Of a DNA stretch of 64,000 nt, positions 58,050 through 64,000 are shown one piece after another. A program made the translations under genes and the position numbers. A model generated the notes under the pieces. It had not been told where the DNA came from and made no database searches. It worked only from the letters and a program-made list of their open reading frames with translations. Source of the stretch: Flectobacillus sp. BAB-3569 (lineage in GTDB: Bacteria; Bacteroidota; Bacteroidia; Cytophagales; Spirosomataceae); assembly GCF_002270355.1 (NCBI RefSeq), contig NZ_NJFZ01000020.1, positions 39 through 64,038 on the forward strand, read 5' to 3'. Within the stretch, counting starts at the first letter, position 1. Each line of letters starts with the position of its first letter.

Positions 58050-58766
58050 ATGAAAAAAACTAGTTTTATTACTTGCTTAATGCTTTCAGCATCGGTTTTT
58101 AGCCTACAAGCTAAAGAAACTCCAAATACTCTCTCTAAAAAAGAAATCAAATCAGGATGGCGTTTATTGTTTGACGGTAAGTCTACTACAGGTTGGCATA
58201 CTTGGAAAAGCAAAGAAGTAAAAGCCAACTGGATTGTGTCAGATGGCGCTTTGAAATATGATACTTCGAAAGGCAAAGAAGGTTCGGGTGACTTGGTAAG
58301 CAACGAAGAGTTCGAAAACTTTGAATTGAGTATCGAATGGAAAATTTCACCAAATGGTAATAGTGGTATCTATATCAATAGCCAAGAAGATGCAAAATAT
58401 GGATACGGATGGTTTACAGGTCCTGAAATCCAAGTAATCGACAACGATGGTCACCCAGATGGTAAAATCAAAAAACACCGTGCAAGCGACCTTTATGATT
58501 TGATTCAGTCATCATCAGAACCAGTGAAAGCCGTTGGTGAATGGAATACTGTTAAAATCATCAGCAACAAAGGAAGCCTTCAGGTATTTATGAATGGCGT
58601 AAAAGTGGTTGAAACACGTATGGATGACCAAAACTGGAAAGATTTAATCGCAAATAGTAAATTCAAAAATATGCCAGACTTTGGTAAGTTCTTGAAAGGA
58701 CATATCGTATTGCAAGATCATGGCAATGATGTTTGGTACCGTAGTATCAAAATCAAATCACTTTAG
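58050..58766 (+). CDS. DUF1080 (3-keto-disaccharide hydrolase-like) secreted protein
   Basis: A 238-residue protein with a signal peptide (residues 1-22, cut near SLQAKE) and one DUF1080 domain, a concanavalin-like beta sandwich: WRLLFDGKSTTGWHTWK, then GSGDLVSNEEFENFELSIEWKI, NSGIYINSQED, and GHIVLQDHGNDVWYRSIKIK. Members hydrolyse or bind 3-keto-glycosides and other sugars. The upstream in-frame ATG at 57999 would add residues before the signal and is unlikely. Confidence 0.92.
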   Translation: MKKTSFITCLMLSASVFSLQAKETPNTLSKKEIKSGWRLLFDGKSTTGWHTWKSKEVKANWIVSDGALKYDTSKGKEGSGDLVSNEEFENFELSIEWKISPNGNSGIYINSQEDAKYGYGWFTGPEIQVIDNDGHPDGKIKKHRASDLYDLIQSSSEPVKAVGEWNTVKIISNKGSLQVFMNGVKVVETRMDDQNWKDLIANSKFKNMPDFGKFLKGHIVLQDHGNDVWYRSIKIKSL

Positions 58767-58830
58767 TATTTCGCTTCACAATTGAGTGAATGCTTATTGA
58801 GTGATTTAGTGATTTTTTAGCAGTAAATTT

Positions 58831-58875
58831 GTAAAAAAAGCGGTCGAAAAGTATTTTCGACCGCTTTTTTTTTAC
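58831..58875. terminator. Palindrome copy 3 (GCGGTCGAAAA family)
   Basis: GTAAAAAAAGCGGTCGAAAA (58831-58850) is followed by its inverse, TTTTCGACCGC with nine T, up to 58875. The core is identical to the copy at 48362. It ends the DUF1080 gene. Confidence 0.92.
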
Positions 58876-59058
58876 CAGTATTAAAATAGTAATAATTTCA
58901 GCAATCCCAAATCCAGCATTGTTCGGAAACTTTAGCCCTAGACAAACTCACCATTCTCGACTCCGCACTCATCCTTAATTACAAACACCTCCTCTATTTT
59001 ATTTGGACAAGTCAATTTTTACCTGCAAATTGCATAGAACGTAAAATATTGAATAACT

Positions 59059-59934
59059 ATGTTGAAATCAATGACAGGCTTCGGGAAGGCAGTAGTAGAA
59101 GCAAATCATCTTACTGTAACTGCCGAAGTCAAAAGCTTGAACTCTAAATTCACTGATATATATTGCCGTATTCCGAAAACATTTTCTTCAAGAGAAATCG
59201 AGATTCGTAATATTCTCACTCAGCAATTAGAAAGAGGTAAAATAGAATTTAATTTACAGGTACAATATACAGATACAACCGCCGGCACTTCGGTCAACAG
59301 AGTTTTGGTACAAGCTTACGTAAAAGATTTGGCTGAAACCGCTGCTATTTTCGGAAGCATCGAAACTACTGAGCTATTGAAAATTGCCTTAACGATGCCA
59401 AACGCTTTTAATACCGACGCTGTTTCGGAAGAGCAAAGTGAAGCAGAATGGAAAGTGATTGTACAGGCCGTAAATAAGGCAGTTGAAGAATGTAATAAGT
59501 TTAGACTTAGAGAAGGTGCTATCGTACAAGCTAAATTTATCGAATATGCACAGAGTATCGGTAGCCTCTTAACGGAAGTTGAGGAGTTAGACAAAACTCG
59601 TATCCCTGGCGTAAGAGAGCGCCTCCGTAAATCGGTGAGTGATTTGTTACAGGATGAAAATTTTGACAAAAATCGCTTCGAACAAGAATTGGTGTATTAT
59701 GTAGAGAAATACGATATTTCGGAAGAAAAAGTACGTCTACGCACACATCTGGACTATTTCCAGACGATTGTTAAGGAAGGGAATGGTAAAAAGTTAAACT
59801 TCTTATCTCAGGAAATTGGTCGTGAAATCAATACGATTGGTTCTAAGGCAAACGATGTAGGTATTCAACGTTTGGTCGTGAATATGAAAGACGAATTAGA
59901 GAAAATCAAAGAGCAGACTTCTAATGTTCTTTAA
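59059..59934 (+). CDS. YicC family endoribonuclease
   Basis: A 291-residue protein of the YicC family. The N-terminal part (MLKSMTGFGKAVVEANHLTV, then KSLNSKFTDIYCRIPKTF) and the C-terminal DUF1732 part (HLDYFQTIVKEGNGKKLNFLSQEIGREINTIGSKA) match the family well. YicC was shown in E. coli to be an endoribonuclease; details here are unknown. Its usual neighbour gmk is not adjacent in this window. Confidence 0.94.
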   Translation: MLKSMTGFGKAVVEANHLTVTAEVKSLNSKFTDIYCRIPKTFSSREIEIRNILTQQLERGKIEFNLQVQYTDTTAGTSVNRVLVQAYVKDLAETAAIFGSIETTELLKIALTMPNAFNTDAVSEEQSEAEWKVIVQAVNKAVEECNKFRLREGAIVQAKFIEYAQSIGSLLTEVEELDKTRIPGVRERLRKSVSDLLQDENFDKNRFEQELVYYVEKYDISEEKVRLRTHLDYFQTIVKEGNGKKLNFLSQEIGREINTIGSKANDVGIQRLVVNMKDELEKIKEQTSNVL

Positions 59935-59960
59935 AACAGACTTACGATAAAACTACTATT

Positions 59961-59997
59961 AAAAAGCGGTTGGAAAATAATTTTCGACCGCTTTTTT
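59961..59997. terminator. Palindrome copy 4 (GCGGTCGAAAA family, degenerate)
   Basis: AAAAAGCGGTTGGAAAA (59961-59977) pairs imperfectly with TTTTCGACCGC and six T (to 59997). Two positions of the left arm differ from the other copies (CGGTTGG for CGGTCG). It separates the convergent yicC and the regulator gene. Confidence 0.88.
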
Positions 59998-60101
59998 GAT
60001 GAATAGGCTAATAAATCATCATCGAACGCAAAGCTATTTGTTTCCAATACTGAAAAGAGTAATCACTCATTCACTCAATCGCAATTCACTAAATTCTCAC
60101 C

Positions 60102-60731
60102 TTACAGTCCATTCGCATTGGCAAATTCTATCAGTTCAGATACTTTTGATACGCCGAGCTTGAAATGAATATTTTTACGATGTGAACGCACGGTTTCTTC
60201 ACTCAAATGCAAAGCCTCCGCTATTTGCCCTGAACTTGCCCCTTTCTTAATCAATCTTATGATTTCAACCTCTCGAGGGGTAAGCAGAAATTTTTTAACA
60301 AAATAGTCAGTCTGGTGGAGGTTTGTTTTCTCTAAATTCAATTTTGGGTCGAAGTATTTTCCCCCAGATAAAACTTTATCAATTGCCAAAATGAGCTCCT
60401 CCTTGGTAGAATGTTTGAGCATATAGCCATCGACTTTGAGTTTTTGCGCTTGATCGACAAATTTTCCTTCATTATACATCGTGAGAAATATAATCCTTAC
60501 CTCTGCAAAATTAGACTTGATCAGTTTAGCTAACTCTAGTCCGTCGATATTAGGCACGTTTATATCCAGCAAAATTAAGGCAGGTTTTCTTTCCAAAATT
60601 GCGTTCATAACCTGTTTCCCATCTGTGACAAGTCCCGAAAAATGATAGGTATCCCTCAGCATAGAGATAATTCCTTCACTAAACAAAACGTGATCATCGG
60701 CAATTAACAGGGATGCTTTAGATTCATTCAT
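60102..60731 (-). CDS. LuxR-type response regulator
   Basis: A 209-residue regulator with an N-terminal receiver domain (SLLIADDHVLFSEG acidic pocket, phosphorylated Asp in LILLDINVPNIDG, Lys near YMLKHSTKEE) and a C-terminal LuxR helix-turn-helix (LTPREVEIIRLIKKGASSGQIAEA, then VRSHRKNI). The ATG at 60731 (MNESKASLL) overlaps the last 8 bases of the kinase gene, so the two are cotranscribed. Confidence 0.93.
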   Translation of the reverse strand: MNESKASLLIADDHVLFSEGIISMLRDTYHFSGLVTDGKQVMNAILERKPALILLDINVPNIDGLELAKLIKSNFAEVRIIFLTMYNEGKFVDQAQKLKVDGYMLKHSTKEELILAIDKVLSGGKYFDPKLNLEKTNLHQTDYFVKKFLLTPREVEIIRLIKKGASSGQIAEALHLSEETVRSHRKNIHFKLGVSKVSELIEFANANGL

Positions 60732-63710
60732 AGGGTATTTCCAATATAAAGGTGGTGCCAAGATTACTTGTATCTATATGCCATTGGGCTTGAAGGTTAT
60801 CAACACGAGTTTGAATATTTTTGAAACCAATTCCCCAAGAAGAACTCTCTTCGTTAATACCAATGCCGTTATCCTCGATTGACAGATAAATCATTTGTTC
60901 ATGAAAAATAAGCTGCATGGTGGCCTCGTGCGCTTTAGAATGCTTTAAAATATTGTTGAATACCTCAAGTACGATTCGATAAATATGGATTCTTGATTTT
61001 TCTGGTAGTTGTTTCTCTTTGCCAAAATGGATAAACGTAAACTTAATGTCTGAAGATTTTTGTATTCGTTCTACAGCGTTTTCGAGTGCTGCAACCAAAC
61101 CATCTTTCATCAAATCGGGTGGTAGTAAATTCCATGAAATTAACCTTAAATCCTGAATAGCTTGATTGACAAGCTGAATCATTTCATGACTTACGCCTTC
61201 ATTGGATAGTCTTCCTCTTAAAATCGACAAGCTTCCACCTAAATCATCATGTAAATCCTGAGCTAATCGCTTTCGTTCTGACTCTTGTGTTTTAAGTATT
61301 GTCTCAAGCTCGTGCTGTTGGACCAGTAATTTACGATTTACCCAGTAAGTAGTTCCTATATAGCCACAGAAAATCAGTAGAAGAACAGAAGCTAGATAAA
61401 ATGGAATTGTTCGCCAAAAAGGCGACTTAATCACTATGACCAACTCTTTAACAGGAAACCCTTCATTGTCTAGGTTTTTTACTTTTATCTTGAATTTGTA
61501 TTCACCATAGGGTAAATGGGTATATCTTATCGACTGCTGAGATCCAACATTCATCCAACTTTTATCAAATCCTTCAAGTTGAACAAAATACGTATTACTA
61601 ATCTGATTACTGTAGTCAATTCCGACATAAGATAGAGTGATTGTATTTTCATCATAATTGAGTATAATTTTATCCTGTTCACCAATATGTCCTTTTTCGA
61701 CCGATAAAGGTTTGTCATTAACAGACATATCGGTCAAATAGATATTTATTAACGAATTGCGGGAGGGTGTAATCAAAGGGTTAAAATAGGTCAGTCCGTG
61801 GGTAGAACCAAAATAGATTGTACCATTAGAGGCTTTGAGACTTGCATTCCGATTATATTCTCGAAATTCCTCTTGTGTAATCGCCTTAAATTTTTCATGA
61901 GTCAGGTCAAATTGGGCTACACCTTTATTCGTACTCAGCCAAAGACTATTCTTAAAAGGCATAATGGCATATACTACATTATTGATTAGTCCACTTTTAT
62001 CGGTAAATACACGAAGCACTTGAAGTTTTTTACATCAAATTTAATAAGTCCTTTGTTAGAAGAAATCCAAAGGATATCAGAATTGGGTTGTCGATAACAC
62101 TCCATGACATTAAAACCTTGTAAAAACAATTGAGGCAATAGCACAGGCTTTTCAGTCTTAGTCGAATAGACCGCCAAGCCCTTCTCTCGCCAGCCCACGT
62201 ACAGCCTCTGTGCCGAAGCGTCATAATAGAGACTTCCAGAACCAGGTTCTTTATCCTTTGAAAAAGCAGATATATGTTTGTCTTTTAGCAAAAACAATCC
62301 ACTCATGGTGCTAAGCAAAATCTGGTTATCCTTATACCGACAAATCTCTCGCACATAGTTTGCATTGACATAATTGTTCGGGTCTGCATGATTAAGGACA
62401 GGAATAAACTTCTTTTTTTGTTTGTCAAAATAGGCCATCCCTAGAAAAGTAGCTACCCAGACAATTCCATTGGCATCAATCAAAATATCGTTAACATCAT
62501 GATCTGGCAATCCATCCTTAGTCGTAAATTTCTGTAGTGAAATAGGCTCTTCTACCATTCCAGTTCTATTGGGATTCATTTTGATGTACCAAATTCCCTC
62601 ATCAATCGAACCAACCCAGAGGTTATGCTCCTGATCTTCGGTTATTCCACGAATAGAAGCACCATTAAATTCTCCAAAATCACAGGGATTGCTATCAAAG
62701 GTATTGATTTGAAAATGTTGAGGTAAAATAACATCTATTCCAACAGGGTCTGGATTTGCCCATAGGATTTGTTGGTCGTCCAAAATAGCAGTAGAAATCT
62801 CCCAATTTGACAAACTCCTTGCGTTATTCAGTTGATGAGTGTAGTATCGACCTATTCGTTCTTGTAACAAATCAAAAACAACCAACCCATAATTACCACT
62901 AATCACTAGTTTTTGGGTGTCAAAGCTTTCTTTGATATCATATGTGGTAGGACTAATTCCTCTCAGATTAGGCAGTTTGAAGGATTTTATTTTTTTCGAT
63001 AAAACTGAGTACTTCCATAATTGGCTACCAGAGACCCCCCAAACATTGCCTTTAGCATCTAGTTCAAAACTGGTGATATCACTTTTATTGGGAAGGATTT
63101 TGGGAGAAATGAGAATCTCTTCTTTGGTCTGGTAATTTAAACCTACTACTCCCGTTGGTAACAAAATCCATACAATTGGGCGAATAGGGTCTTTTTTTAC
63201 TTTTCCTGAAAGGTAATCAGCTTTGTAAATAAAATCTTTCCATATTTTTCTTTTGTGAAAACTTTTATAATTCAAAGCCATAATGCCTTCTTCTTCATTG
63301 ATATACCAGATTTCATCCTTATTGGCATAAAAAACTGTCGTAATCGTTGAACGTCTTGAGTTATTACTATAAAAGCGCGTGAAGTTATTTGACTTTCTAT
63401 TAAAACGATTCAGGCAATCCCCAGAACCAATCCAAAGGTCTCCATTGGCGTCCTCAACAACCCCTCGCAAATCTCCTCCGCCTATCGTTGTGCTATCATC
63501 ATCAATAAACTGATAAACTTTTATATTTGAACCATCATAACGATTGAGTCCTGCCTGACTAGCAAGCCAAATAAATCCCCTCGAGTCTTTAAAAATGGTG
63601 TTAATAGAGCCTTGAGAAAGTCCATTTTTGATCGTGATATGCCTATACCCTTCCTGTGCTACACAAGGAAGACTTAGCAATAACCAAACTAGTAAAACTG
63701 AACATTTCAT
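60724..63710 (-). pseudogene. Two-component sensor kinase with propeller sensor domain, frameshifted
   Basis: Two frames form one 995-residue kinase. N-terminal part (63710 to 61986): a signal peptide and propeller repeats of the reg_prop type (DSRGFIWLASQAGLNRYDG, DLWIGSGDCLNRF). C-terminal part (62019 to 60724): the last repeats, a Y_Y_Y-type beta domain, one membrane segment, a HisKA_3 domain (QDLHDDLGGSLSILRGRL) and HATPase (NNILKHSKAH, EDNGIGI). One more base in the six-T run at 62026-62031 joins them through DVKKLQVLRVFTDK. It is a typical periplasmic sensor of Bacteroidota, with the regulator encoded right after it. Confidence 0.9.
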
Positions 63711-63867
63711 AAATATTTTAGTTAATCGAGTAGGCTAGTTACTAATAAAAGATAAGCAATAAAATACTTAATTGCCAGTAGATATACAAATAGTAACGTC
63801 TTCAGTATTACATACAAACCAATAACTTTAACCTAGGGCCTTACATTCGAGGGTAAACTAATTAGAG

Positions 63868-64000
63868 ATGAATTTAGATAACTTATTAACCTTAGATACC
63901 CTTCAACTTGCCAAAGCAATGTTGGGGTGGCGTTTGAGACTTGATTCAGAAGAAGGAAGCTACGAAGGAATAATTGTTGAAACAGAGGCCTATCTACAGG
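63868..64000 (+). CDS. DNA-3-methyladenine glycosylase, 5' part only
   Basis: The first 44 codons of a gene that runs off the window. The text LAKAMLGWRLRL, then GSYEGIIVETEAYL matches the N-terminus of the AAG/MPG family (PF02245), where the ETEAY motif contributes the catalytic Glu. The enzyme removes alkylated purines from DNA. Confidence 0.85.
   Translation, partial: MNLDNLLTLDTLQLAKAMLGWRLRLDSEEGSYEGIIVETEAYLQ

Noticed and set aside
43838-59997. CRISPR array made of the GCGGTCGAAAA palindromes
   Set aside because: The copies are kilobases apart, lie between genes and lack spacers.

Overview
The window looks like a chromosomal segment of a free-living Bacteroidota, most likely of the Cytophagales (Flectobacillus/Spirosomaceae-like); this is inference from gene content. 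Supporting signs are low GC, few Shine-Dalgarno sequences, promoters of the Bacteroidota form TTG-N19-21-TAnnTTTG (clear at 358, 4052 and 30002), a short primary sigma factor without region 1.1, single-subunit LptF/G permease, HU-CCDC81/SPOR protein, menaquinone synthesis (menD) and dTDP-sugar genes. Almost all genes are ordinary chromosomal functions. I saw no IS element, prophage or CRISPR array.

Layout. 0-13 kb: two tandem tRNA-Met genes (one cut by the window edge), START-like protein, DUF2809, pirin, lptG-type permease, rpsO-pnp, primary sigma factor, a nitrilase-type gene, menD, TPR lipoprotein, peptidylprolyl isomerase. 13-24 kb: M61 peptidase, then a co-directional envelope cluster (1000-residue TPR protein, outer-membrane barrel, HU/SPOR protein, TonB-like protein), folC and trmB. 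24-33 kb: gap, dapD, hydroxyacyl-CoA dehydrogenase, cvfB and an Xre regulator, separated by two long gene-free stretches (1.4 and 1.9 kb), then a MazG-like gene and a 28-bp dif-like site at 33266-33293. 33-45 kb: TPR protein and gyrA, a secreted barnase-like RNase overlapping its barstar inhibitor, LacI regulator, folB, DivIVA protein, WD40 protein, phosphopantetheinyl transferase, transglutaminase-like protein. 45-64 kb: galE-rfbB-rfbA, chrA, 2OG oxygenase, exported-type superoxide dismutase, recR, clpS, a Na+/solute symporter, lolA-like gene, YfhO, DUF1080 protein, yicC, a propeller-type sensor kinase with its LuxR-type regulator, and the start of a 3-methyladenine DNA glycosylase gene.

Two window-scale patterns stand out. 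First, nine genes are each broken by exactly one missing base, in or next to an A/T run: pnp, nitrilase, TPR, tonB-like, lacI, PPTase, transglutaminase, lolA and the sensor kinase. Restoring one base rebuilds every full-length protein. This is most simply a homopolymer undercall in the assembly; transcriptional slippage is the alternative. Second, gene orientation is about 21 plus to 5 minus left of the dif-like site and 16 minus to 11 plus to its right. That suggests the window spans the replication terminus. Two families of dispersed inverted repeats lie in the intergenic spaces: a GCGGTCGAAAA palindrome with four copies, and paired CTGAGAATCG arms with about five.
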